27,439 nucleotides of DNA. It comes from a virus. Below the pieces are notes generated by a model, which was not told the origin of the DNA, did no database searches, and worked only from the letters and a program-made list of their open reading frames with translations. Positions 14,039-21,900 of the stretch are shown piece by piece. A program made the translations under genes and the position numbers. The first letter of the stretch is position 1. The number at the start of each line of letters is the position of its first letter. The stretch lies in IMG/VR virus record IMGVR_UViG_3300027721_000063, positions 1 through 27,439 of that record; one strand, given 5' to 3'.

Positions 14039-14411
14039 GTGCTAGTGTTTTAATTTCTAAGATTTTATTATAATACTGAGAGGGATTTACATTTTTTATA
14101 GTTATATTTTGTAAGCGCTGACTAATACTAGGATCATTACCAGCTAAAGCTCTAAAGCGATAATCAAAATATATTATCTTCTCTAATGGATAATTCTCTG
14201 TAAAAAACGGAATAGGTATCTCTAAAACCTCTTTTACATTTTTATTACTAAGAAGAGTTAATTGAATATAAAAGTGTGCTTGTTTAAAGAGTATTAGTCT
14301 ACCTTGCTTAATTACTTTTTTACCGAGGGTGAAGATAAGACTATTTTGAAGTGAATTAGTAAAAAAAGCTTCTCCAGGATAGCTATCAATGTATGTGTTT
14401 ACAATTGACAT
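14034..14411 (-). CDS. Hypothetical protein, 125 aa
   Basis: I do not recognise this gene. It is beta-rich in the middle (QGRLILFKQAHFYIQLTLLS), then EIPIPFFTENYPLEKIIYFDYRFRALAG, and ends with an isoleucine/asparagine-rich tail. The pattern suggests a compact single-domain alpha/beta protein. It is co-oriented and tightly packed between the WYL_2-like gene (2-bp gap) and the acidic gene (9-bp gap), so the three are probably in one transcript. No Shine-Dalgarno is seen. Confidence 0.6.
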   Translation of the reverse strand: MSIVNTYIDSYPGEAFFTNSLQNSLIFTLGKKVIKQGRLILFKQAHFYIQLTLLSNKNVKEVLEIPIPFFTENYPLEKIIYFDYRFRALAGNDPSISQRLQNITIKNVNPSQYYNKILEIKTLAP

Positions 14412-14413
14412 AA

Positions 14414-14803
14414 TTAGTTGTTCATAAATGCCGCCTTTTGATCTGATGACATTGGGATAAGATTTTCGTTAAAATACTTCCAAAACTCAGAAGCATCTGG
14501 TGATGTTTTAATAACAGATACTATATCTACATCATTACAATTTATCATTCTATAACTCTGCATAAAAACATCCCACACAGGTATTAAATTTTTAGCAGCA
14601 GGATTATACTTTAATCCGCCATCCCTTGGAGGATTATAATTGAGTATATTTCTACCTAGTTGTGAATTTAAAAGTAGTTTATCATTGGTGCAAAGCATTC
14701 TTCTATAATCTTTATAGCCTGCTTTTTCTATACGCCTTCTAAAGCGTACCTCTACGACACTATTCTGTAGAAGAAGAGTTAACGCACCGATTCCTATTCT
14801 CAC
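14414..14803 (-). CDS. WYL_2/Sm-like SH3-barrel protein (DUF2693-type), 129 aa
   Basis: LLLQNSVVEVRFRRRIEKAGYKDYRRMLCTND resembles the start of the small phage family with an Sm-like SH3 barrel, in which a strand of type GVVEVTFTK is followed by RTMxCTL. The later IPVWDVFMQSYRMINCNDVDI matches its vWDvek..WRsFrvdsI element. Family members occur widely in T4-like phages and their role is unsettled, with nucleic-acid binding suspected. It starts at GTG, overlapping the GroES-like stop codon by four bases (GTGA), so it is translationally coupled to the chaperonin gene. About 40 extra C-terminal residues (VIKTSPDASEFWKYFNE) have no assigned role. Confidence 0.6.
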   Translation of the reverse strand: MRIGIGALTLLLQNSVVEVRFRRRIEKAGYKDYRRMLCTNDKLLLNSQLGRNILNYNPPRDGGLKYNPAAKNLIPVWDVFMQSYRMINCNDVDIVSVIKTSPDASEFWKYFNENLIPMSSDQKAAFMNN

Positions 14804-15246
14804 TGATTTTTCTTAAGCACCTTCCTTTTAATAGGTGGCAGGACAGATACAGCTTCAGTCTTAGGCGTAAAATTAATAGGTTCGCAAATACCGAAAATTC
14901 TATTTTCGGACAAGAACACCATCATTTTGCCATTCCTTTGAAGAGCTTGAAGACCTCGATCTCCTGGGAAGATAACAGTGTCTCCTTTCTTTACTGTCTT
15001 ACAATCTGGACCAACTAGCATAACTCTAGCAATACGCCAAGCTCTGTTGTCAACAATCTGGCCAGGAAGAATAATACCATTACGGATAAGGCTCTTACCA
15101 TCTTCTGCTGTATCCAGATACTCTACAGAAATTACATCTCCAAGGAGTTGTGTAATTTCATAATCCTCAGGAAGAGGAAGGTTCTTATAATCTTCAGGTG
15201 CAATGCCTTGATTCTCTTGAACAGCGTTAACTTGTTGTTGATACAT
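14800..15246 (-). CDS. GroES-like co-chaperonin (T4 gp31 analogue), 148 aa
   Basis: The middle follows GroES: GDVISVEYLDTAEDGKSLIR, then NGIILPGQ, corresponding to the mobile loop whose GIVL motif contacts GroEL (here GIIL). RIARVMLVGPDCKTVKKGDT and VIFPGDRG follow (GroES: GEVLAVGNG...VKVGDIVIF). MMVFLSENRIFGICEP is the final strand pair (GroES: VLIMSESDILAIVEA). The N- and C-terminal extensions (about 30 and 20 residues, the latter Lys-rich) exceed the bacterial length of about 97. Phage co-chaperonins cap the host GroEL chamber and help fold the major capsid protein. Here it is embedded with replication and unknown genes. A CATAAATT box lies upstream at 7-nt spacing. Confidence 0.82.
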   Translation of the reverse strand: MYQQQVNAVQENQGIAPEDYKNLPLPEDYEITQLLGDVISVEYLDTAEDGKSLIRNGIILPGQIVDNRAWRIARVMLVGPDCKTVKKGDTVIFPGDRGLQALQRNGKMMVFLSENRIFGICEPINFTPKTEAVSVLPPIKRKVLKKNQ

Positions 15247-15256
15247 ATGATTTAAT

Positions 15257-15610
15257 TTATGTTGTTACTTCTTTAAGTTCCAGTAATTGTTTTATTTCTC
15301 TTTGAGATAACTCCATATTAGAAGCTAGTAATTCTATCTTATTATCTTTTTCTTCTTTCTCTAACTTTACTTTCTTAATATAGTTAATCATTGGCATTCG
15401 ATTAAACTTAGGAAATGCTGCTATAAGAAGTTTATAATGTACGTTTTTATCTATATTACCAAAAGAGTTAACTGTTTGATTTATAGCATTAGCAGCCTGA
15501 TTTGAACTAAACGACAACCAGCGATTGATAAGAAAAGGGACATATTCTTCAATAGGTAGGTCCCCTTTCTTCTTAACTAGTATATCACCTAGATAATCAA
15601 ATATTGTCAC
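15257..15610 (-). CDS. Clamp-loader small subunit, gp62-like, 117 aa
   Basis: In T4-like phages gp62 joins gp44 to load the gp45 sliding clamp. This ORF has the short cyanophage-type layout: FLINRWLSFSSNQAANAINQ (compare YIVNKCLSG...NEMN), then DKNVHYKLLIAAFPKFNRMP (compare K.MQYDFLLN.VRKRKRFSPW), a Lys/Glu segment, and a terminal ELSQREIKQLLEL helix. T4 gp62 itself is longer (187 aa). The start is GTG, overlapping the TGA of the DUF366-like gene (GTGA). No gp44 or gp45 gene lies within the window. The match rests on pattern recall, so confidence is moderate. Confidence 0.68.
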   Translation of the reverse strand: MTIFDYLGDILVKKKGDLPIEEYVPFLINRWLSFSSNQAANAINQTVNSFGNIDKNVHYKLLIAAFPKFNRMPMINYIKKVKLEKEEKDNKIELLASNMELSQREIKQLLELKEVTT

Positions 15611-16194
15611 GCAATCGTCTTGCTCGTAGCTACAAAGATGTCTTGAACAAGTGTCTGAAACATTTGAATAGCATCAAGCATAAAAGCGTTAGAGGCTTCA
15701 TCAGTAAGATGAGTAGAATAAGCAAAAGAAGGAGCCTTATCTCCAGCATTGATATTAATACCAACGTGAATGAGAACAGCACCACTTACATTTGTAGCAA
15801 TAGATACAGAAGCCTTCTTAAACTCTTCTCCGTCCTTTACCATAATGTCGTCGCCATCTACATAACCTTCTTGCTGAAGATACTTTGTACAGAGAAGAGA
15901 TCCGATTTGAGCATTAAAGAGGCGCTGAAAGCAAACACCAGCAAAGAGATCAATATTAGGAATCTCAATAAGGAAGTTGATAGCTCTAACAGAGTAAATA
16001 AAGTCGTTGTTAATTGCATCTTCGAGGTCAATAAGGTTAGTAGTAACCTCCATCGGTGCTTCGAACGCTACAATATTACCTACAGCACGGACATTCTTCT
16101 TAAAGAATTTATAGGCAAATCGCTGATGAAGAACAGCTCCATCATAGTAGTCACATCCAGTTATAGTTTTAAGTTCGTTACGGTTAATAATCAT
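15607..16194 (-). CDS. DUF366-like protein, 195 aa
   Basis: The sequence follows the DUF366 pattern known mainly from archaea and some bacteria: YYDGAVLHQRFAYKFF (16-31), IVAFEAPMEVTTNLIDLEDA (41-60), FLIEIP, VDGDDIMVKDGEEFKKASVS (112-131) and IATNVSGAVLIHVGININAG (132-151). The runs IDLED, GDDIMV and SVSIAT...IHVGIN are conserved-looking and may include ligand-binding polar residues. No reaction is established for the family as far as I know. It lies between a glycosyltransferase gene and the gp62-like gene, overlapping the latter by four bases. Its co-occurrence with queC hints at deazaguanine metabolism, an inference only. Confidence 0.65.
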   Translation of the reverse strand: MIINRNELKTITGCDYYDGAVLHQRFAYKFFKKNVRAVGNIVAFEAPMEVTTNLIDLEDAINNDFIYSVRAINFLIEIPNIDLFAGVCFQRLFNAQIGSLLCTKYLQQEGYVDGDDIMVKDGEEFKKASVSIATNVSGAVLIHVGININAGDKAPSFAYSTHLTDEASNAFMLDAIQMFQTLVQDIFVATSKTIA

Positions 16195-16218
16195 ATGTAT
16201 ATATTAATTTCTTTTATT

Positions 16219-16893
16219 CTATTTGCAATAGACATCTTTAAATTTCTTATTAGAATCTTCCCAGTCTTGAGTAAGCATTGAGTCACCTAAACCGTAATGA
16301 ATAACGTTAATAGGCATGACGCCCATTGTTACATTGTGTTTCTGACACTCCAGAGCAAAAGCTAAGTCGTAGTGATGAAACTTAAATGTTTCATTAAAAC
16401 GAGCACCTGTTGTTAAAATTTGCTCTACATTAACAGCCAAAAACAAACCATCTAAAGCAGCTACTTGACCGACTGTAGGACCGAATGTTGTACACCATAT
16501 GTTACCATCCTTAATGTGTCGAACCTCTCCTAAAAAGTCTTTTTTATCAGCCATTAAATGCCAAGCAGTCTTATCTACTTTTAGATTCAGACTCTTTGTA
16601 CCAGCTAGGCCGGTAACCGTATAAGGTGATTTGTTAAGATGTTCTACTAAAAACAATGTATCAATAATAAGATCATCATGAACAAACAAAACAATTTTAT
16701 CTGAGTTTTCATCAGTAATATGTTTATTATAAACAGTAGACAGCCCTTCTTTATTATCATTTACGAGAATAAAGTCAAACGTTTCTGAAGTATACATATC
16801 GTATATCTTCCTAATCGATTTATAAATAGGTCTCTTCTTAAACTCGTCTTCTGTTTTTGCCTTTGTTGCTGTTACTAATAATATTTGCTTCAT
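16219..16893 (-). CDS. GT-A fold glycosyltransferase-like protein, 224 aa
   Basis: The fold signals are an N-terminal beta strand (MKQILLVTATKA), FDFILVNDNKEGLSTVYN (about 39-56), the acidic strand end KIVLFVHDDLIID (about 66-78, DD in place of DxD), ALDGLFLAVN (about 145-154), and FKFHHYDLAFALECQKHNVT followed by INVIHYG, matching the acceptor-side His/Asp motif of GT2-like enzymes (Glyco_tranf_2_5/StrF type). It probably transfers a sugar from a nucleotide sugar. The acceptor could be DNA bases, a virion protein or a host surface sugar. Its ATG overlaps the amidotransferase stop (ATGA), so the pair is translationally coupled and may act in one pathway. Confidence 0.75.
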   Translation of the reverse strand: MKQILLVTATKAKTEDEFKKRPIYKSIRKIYDMYTSETFDFILVNDNKEGLSTVYNKHITDENSDKIVLFVHDDLIIDTLFLVEHLNKSPYTVTGLAGTKSLNLKVDKTAWHLMADKKDFLGEVRHIKDGNIWCTTFGPTVGQVAALDGLFLAVNVEQILTTGARFNETFKFHHYDLAFALECQKHNVTMGVMPINVIHYGLGDSMLTQDWEDSNKKFKDVYCK

Positions 16894-17528
16894 ATATCGT
16901 AAGGATTATCATACTTAAAGGTCATTTTATCTACTTGCAATAGCTCATTATTATAAACCCATAAAACAACACCATCATCCTCTACTGAATGTGAACCTTC
17001 AAAAGGTACAGATGAAAAACTATTATTATCAACGTGAAGAGTGGATCCAGCCTTAATAATTTTTAAATTGTTTTGATCATGGTCATAGATCCAACAGGTA
17101 AGCAACCCTTCGTAAGCCTCAAACGTCTTCTTTATGTCTCCTTTATTTTTTACTAAATGATAAGGTATAATAGAACTATCAACAATAAACTCCGGGCTCT
17201 CCGGAAAACTTTTAAAGTTTGTTATAATGCCGTTATGGGCAACGTAGTAGTTCTCAAACTCAAACGGATGACATGTATCGTCTGAATACGGCTCCTTAGA
17301 GTTAGTAGGAGCCCGTGAATGAAAAAGATAATATAGAGGTACACCTAGATCTAGTAATAGATCCTTAAGAAGATCTTCTTTAGTAAAGGGTTCTTTTTGC
17401 TTCTTTAAACAAACATTATTATCTTTGTCAAAAGCTAAGAACCCGGAAGAAAAGTGCCCGCGCTTTAGATTCTTTTCATAGAGATCAAAAGCCTTATCGA
17501 AGTTAGAGCTACCTGCTATTCCGCAAAT
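16890..17528 (-). CDS. Class II glutamine amidotransferase starting at ATT, 212 aa
   Basis: These Ntn-hydrolase enzymes release ammonia from glutamine using an N-terminal cysteine freed by Met removal. The start gives (start)-Cys2-Gly-Ile-Ala-Gly. Later come HSRAPTN (70-76, the HxR..T element), CHPF (86-89) and YVAHNGIITN (95-104), the family's oxyanion and glutamine-binding signatures. Only the glutaminase domain is present, with no synthetase or isomerase domain. The start codon is ATT (17528-17526). The upstream in-frame codons are TAA CAA AAA AAG GAG GGT ACT CCC, so no ATG, GTG or TTG exists, while AAGGAGG sits 8 nt upstream. ORF finders would report only the last 71 codons, from a TTG at 17105. 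It overlaps the glycosyltransferase by four bases. The acceptor of the ammonia is unknown. Confidence 0.88.
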   Translation of the reverse strand: MCGIAGSSNFDKAFDLYEKNLKRGHFSSGFLAFDKDNNVCLKKQKEPFTKEDLLKDLLLDLGVPLYYLFHSRAPTNSKEPYSDDTCHPFEFENYYVAHNGIITNFKSFPESPEFIVDSSIIPYHLVKNKGDIKKTFEAYEGLLTCWIYDHDQNNLKIIKAGSTLHVDNNSFSSVPFEGSHSVEDDGVVLWVYNNELLQVDKMTFKYDNPYDI

Positions 17529-17536
17529 GGGAGTAC

Positions 17537-17543
17537 CCTCCTT
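17537..17543 (-). promoter_or_regulatory. Shine-Dalgarno fixing the ATT start
   Basis: AAGGAGG on the minus strand is 8 nt before ATT at 17528. It is one of only two strong Shine-Dalgarno sites noticed in the window. Confidence 0.8.
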
Positions 17544-17572
17544 TTTTTGTTATAGTTAGAATAACTAATCAT

Positions 17573-17815
17573 ATGTACTATATTATATACAAAATAACAA
17601 ATATCAACAATAATAAATTCTATATTGGTTCACATCAAACTTTAGATTTAAATGATGAGTATTTTGGTTCAGGTATATACATATGTAGAGCAATTAAAAA
17701 ATACGGCATTGAATCATTTAAGAAAGAAATTTTATTTTATCTAGATAGTAAAGAAGAAATGCATGTTAAAGAAACAGAAGTACTACAATATTATAATCTA
17801 TCATATATTAAATGA
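17573..17815 (+). CDS. Short GIY-YIG endonuclease-domain protein, 80 aa
   Basis: YYIIYKITNINNNKFYIGSH (2-21) contains the GIY-YIG core (here IIYKIT...FYIGSH). YFGSGIYICRAIKKYG (30-45) includes the usual second helix with conserved G and K-Y-G, and FKKEILFY (49-56) the next strand. The glutamate near the end (KETEVL) may be the metal ligand. Free-standing phage homing enzymes such as T4 Seg proteins carry an additional C-terminal DNA-binding part of about 100 residues, missing here, so this is a minimal or truncated copy. It lies opposite to all its neighbours, 44 bp upstream of the amidotransferase start. Confidence 0.75.
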   Translation: MYYIIYKITNINNNKFYIGSHQTLDLNDEYFGSGIYICRAIKKYGIESFKKEILFYLDSKEEMHVKETEVLQYYNLSYIK

Positions 17816-17832
17816 TAAACAGATTAAATCAA

Positions 17833-18057
17833 CTAAACATCCGATTGAACCGGAAAGGAAGGCTCACCTTCAAAGGGAGTTAAACTTTGAAGGAACTCCT
17901 GCCAATCTGTCCAATATTCATTATTGATTTTATCAGCAGATGTAACCCAAATACCGTCAGTAGTTTGTAAAGCGGTACATTTTGCATGACTATGCTGGTC
18001 ATTAATCTCGTTAAGCACCACTAGTTGTTCATCTGTAACTATAAGCCAATTATTCAT
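17833..18057 (-). CDS. Hypothetical protein, 74 aa
   Basis: I do not recognise this gene. The sequence (MNNWLIVTDEQLVVLNEIND, then CTALQTTDGIWVTSADKIN, then YWTDWQEFLQSL) suggests a small alpha/beta domain. It follows the 295-aa virion protein with one base between stop and start, is co-oriented with it, and was probably co-transcribed from the tail-fibre region. A fibre-chaperone role is possible but unsupported. Confidence 0.5.
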   Translation of the reverse strand: MNNWLIVTDEQLVVLNEINDQHSHAKCTALQTTDGIWVTSADKINNEYWTDWQEFLQSLTPFEGEPSFPVQSDV

Positions 18058-18058
18058 A

Positions 18059-18946
18059 TTAGTAAGTATTTGCTCCGAAACTAGTCATTAGCGTATTCCA
18101 AAGAGAGGTAAATATTGCAACTTGACTAGCATTCATACCTTGGGTAATAGCGTAGCCTCTCATGTACCTACGACAGTAAAAAGACGTAGATGTTACAGCT
18201 TGTTCAGCTCCAACGAATAAACTTTTACTAGCAAAAGTAGCTGATGAAGCTACAGCTGTATTAATTTCAGTACCGTTTTGATAAAAGCGGTTTGTTCTAC
18301 TTCCGTTAGAAGTTATCATTAGCGCTCCGTCTCTTCCAACACCAATATTACCTGCTCCACTTGGAGTATACTCCGATGGTAGTGTCGAAGAACCTATTAC
18401 CCCGCCTTCAAGAGCACCTATATTTACCCATCCGAGTCTTGTTGCGATAGTTGTACCAAATTCACCAACATCAGAAGAACCTATAATAACTCTTGTCGTG
18501 CCAGATGTTTCAGTACCTTTTACATATGCAAATAAACCAAAACTTGATACACTGTCACCTTGATTTATAGGATTATATAATGTATCTAAAAATTTCGAAG
18601 TATTATTAGCGTCTCTGATACCTGCTGTACTACCTGTAGATACGTAATCTGTTGACGGTACAAAATTAAAATTTGTTAGAGATATGCTCGGGGAGTTTGT
18701 TTTTAATTTAATAACAGAATTTCCGGACGAACCGAATAAACCGTCAACACCAGCAAATAAAGACATATCATTAACTAAGTCCCACAGGTTGTTTTTTTTA
18801 AGATCTACAACAAATGTATTAATGCTATTTCTATTTGCACTGCTTATAGACCCTCCGTTGAGGGTAACACGATTAAAATATTTTACTGCATCAATGTCAC
18901 CTTGACTATCATATATACCAATTAAAAAATTTCTGTTGATTGCCAT
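18059..18946 (-). CDS. LamG/concanavalin-like virion protein, 295 aa
   Basis: After an N-terminal MAINRNFLIGIYDSQGDIDA come repeated features of phage structural proteins that carry a jelly-roll glycan-binding-type domain: INTFVVDLKKNNLWDLVNDM (about 43-62), the loop AGVDGLFGSSGNSVIKLK, then beta-rich stretches TRVIIGSSDVGEFGTTIATR and GRDGALMITSNGSRTNRFYQ, and SKSLFVGAEQAV. The last helix SQVAIFTSLWNTLMTSFG closes the fold. Concanavalin-like domains in phage tails often bind host sugars, which would suit a distal fibre tip or collar whisker. It lies 3 bp after the giant adhesin's stop, so one transcript is expected. The role in the virion is an inference. Confidence 0.6.
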   Translation of the reverse strand: MAINRNFLIGIYDSQGDIDAVKYFNRVTLNGGSISSANRNSINTFVVDLKKNNLWDLVNDMSLFAGVDGLFGSSGNSVIKLKTNSPSISLTNFNFVPSTDYVSTGSTAGIRDANNTSKFLDTLYNPINQGDSVSSFGLFAYVKGTETSGTTRVIIGSSDVGEFGTTIATRLGWVNIGALEGGVIGSSTLPSEYTPSGAGNIGVGRDGALMITSNGSRTNRFYQNGTEINTAVASSATFASKSLFVGAEQAVTSTSFYCRRYMRGYAITQGMNASQVAIFTSLWNTLMTSFGANTY

Positions 18947-18949
18947 ACA

Positions 18950-21900
18950 TTAGAATAATTTACCTACTGCAAATATATTATTAGATGAATCAGTATAAAT
19001 TAAAGCTCCTCCGTATCCACTGGATACACTAGACCCTGCAGCAAATATTGTTCTATTTGAAGAAAGTATAACACTGTTTGATCCTGTATTCATTACGGCT
19101 ACGTTAAACCCAGCTTGTAAGCTTGAAGGTATAGCAGCTGTTAAGTTACTACTATTAGTGTTAAAATGTATTACTCTATTGTTATCGGTGTTTGTAAATG
19201 TCCAGTTTGATGATGTATTTACAACACTGACATTAACATTACTTGCTGAGGCAGATATAACACCTGCTACGCTAAGTGAGCGGGTTATTGTGCCTCCACT
19301 TGTTGGTAAGTAATTTGTTAATAAACTGGAAGTTAAAAATGTACCACTTACACTGCTATAAGCTGTAGCTATATTATAAGCAGTATTCCAATTAGCACTT
19401 AAAGCACAAACAGTGGCGTACGTTGACTGCCAGTTACCTGTTAGAGCTTTAATATCTGTACCTTGATAGCTACCTGCGCCCCAACTTGCACTTGTATTTC
19501 GTACTGTAGTAAATACAGAGTTCCAATTACCTGCTGAAAGATTTAACGCAGTAGAAGTAACGAACGCACTGTTCCAATTAGCACTTAAAGCACAAACAGT
19601 AGCAAATGTTGACTGCCAGTTACCTGTTAGAGCTTTAATATCTGTACCTTGATAGTTGCTTATTCCCCAACTTGCACTTGAATTTTGTACTGTCGTATAT
19701 GTTGACTGCCAGTTACCAGTTAAGGCTTTAATATCTGTACCTTGATATGTACTTACACCAGTTAGATTGGAACCGTCACCGAAATAACTAGTAGCACTTA
19801 CTATACCTTGGGTTGAAAGATTATTAACATATGTAAAGTTAGCAGCTGTGGCACTTAAATTAGAACCTAAAATAAAGGTATTGTTAAAGCCTCTTGTATC
19901 ATTAGCTGAACCGCCAACTACAGTGGAATGTTGACTGGAAACTGTATTATTTCTACCACCTAATATTGATGAAAAGCTACCTGTTACGTAATTGTTTTCA
20001 CCACCGAGAACAGCTGCTCTATCTGCAAATACAGCTGACTTGTAACCTAAGGCATAAGAGAAATTACCATCAACATCAGCTGAATTACCTAAAGCTACCG
20101 CTCTATTACCACCTGTAGATAATGTAGTGGAATCAGTAGTAGGAAGTCTCTGGAAATAAAACTGTTGTAAAGCTGGTGTAAATTTATGTACACTATCAAT
20201 GGATCCTTTTATTAGGTACCAGCCGGTTGCACCAGTGGTACCTGATGTTGTATCAATGTAACCGGTTTCGTTCGTACCTAAAGCAAAAACAAAATTGTTA
20301 GCATCTATTACTTCCTTAATATAACCGGTCCAACTACCTACCGGTATGTTAACTTTTGAAGTACCTGTAATAACAATTGCAGCAGTTTGACCTTCGTAAG
20401 CATTATGACCTGTTATGTTTACTAAAACATATCTTGGTATATTACGATATCTTCCTGTTAAGGAGACTTGCGTACCGGTGATTGTTTGAGGAGAAAATGA
20501 AACACGAACGTTTTTATTTCCTGCTGCATTTGTATAAACTAATTCAGTACCTTTACTTGCAGCTACCCAATTACTAGAGGCAAGGGTATCTATAGTAAAC
20601 GTATACTGATAACGTGTACTACCACCAATTGTAACTGCATTAGGTCCTGCTGAAACAACACCACTATATGTGTTAGCTACAATACCGACAGGGCCTGGAT
20701 TGAAGGATATAGATATAAACTGACCTGCTGATAATCTAGGAGTAGCATCTGTGTTATAACTTATCTTAACACCTGATAAAGTAAATGTAGGAGATGCACC
20801 AACAACAGCTTCGGTTGTATCTATATTGTAGATATCATTTTGGTTAAAAAAGGTTGTTGTTGTATTATTACCAACGGTATGTAAAGCAAATACGTTATTA
20901 TTTGTTGATGATGATCCGCCGTTTTGTATCATCTGCCAGGAGTTTCTACCTTGTGCAGCCCATTGTACGTGGGTATGATCAGAGCCATTTGTAAAATTGG
21001 TTATACCTGCTTGGAATGTCATTCCATGAACAATTCTTGCTCTACCATCAACAGTTAATGGTTGACCGGGATCGAAACTATCTAAATTTAATAAATTGAG
21101 ACTATATCTATCACCTGCTGCTGTACCTGTAATATAAACAGGGTCATTGATGGTCGATAGAACACCTGTTACTGTTAAGTTGTTAACATTTGTAGTTCCC
21201 TGAGATGAAAGATTATTTACATAGGTGTAATTGGCTCGTACTGCACTTAAATTAGAACCGAGGATGAAGGTATTGCCAAAACCTCTTGTATCATTTTGGA
21301 AACCACCAGCAATAAAGGAGCAAGCTCCAAAAGCTCTGTTATTCCAACCACCAGCTACAGCAGCTCTACATCCAGAAGCAGTGTTACCAAAACCGCCAGC
21401 TATATTAGAGTAATCTCCAGAAGCTGTATTAGCTCTACCACCAGCTACAGTAGAATGCAATCCACAAGCTGTATTACTATAACCACCAGATACTGTTGTT
21501 CCTCCAAAAAAACTAACCCCGAAAGCTGTATTACATGCTCCGCCGCCTACAAAGGAACAATTTCCAGAAGCTGTATTAAAACTACCACCAGCTATAATAG
21601 AAGCACCTCCACAAGCTCTATTACAATAACCGCCAGCTACGTTGGAAGAACCTCCAAAAGCTATATTACAATAACCACCACTTACAGTGGAAGCATCTCC
21701 AGAAGCTATATTACATATACCGCCACCTACGAATGAAGAATCACCACAGGACGTATTAAAACAACCACCAGCTACAGTAGTTTTTCCATAATATCCAGAA
21801 GCTGTATTACATACACCTCCACCTACAAAAGAATAACATCCTGAAGCTATTGAACTAAGTCCTGCTACAACTGCACTATTGGTACCTGTTGCTCTGTTAC

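Noticed and set aside
15604-16281. Plus-strand ORF of 225 codons opposite the DUF366-like gene
   Set aside because: The minus frame has conserved family motifs and overlaps its neighbours as phage genes do. The plus frame has no recognisable domain.
16890-17105. Stand-alone 71-aa gene starting at TTG
   Set aside because: It is the C-terminal end of the amidotransferase frame, which continues upstream without a stop to the ATT start.
17555-17569. Small palindrome TTAG-AATAA-CTAA as an operator
   Set aside because: It is too short and AT-rich to separate from chance in this sequence.
21296-21736. Plus-strand Ser/Thr-rich ORF opposite the adhesin repeats
   Set aside because: It is a shadow of the 45-bp repeat of the minus-strand adhesin. 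The periodicity comes from the true gene.
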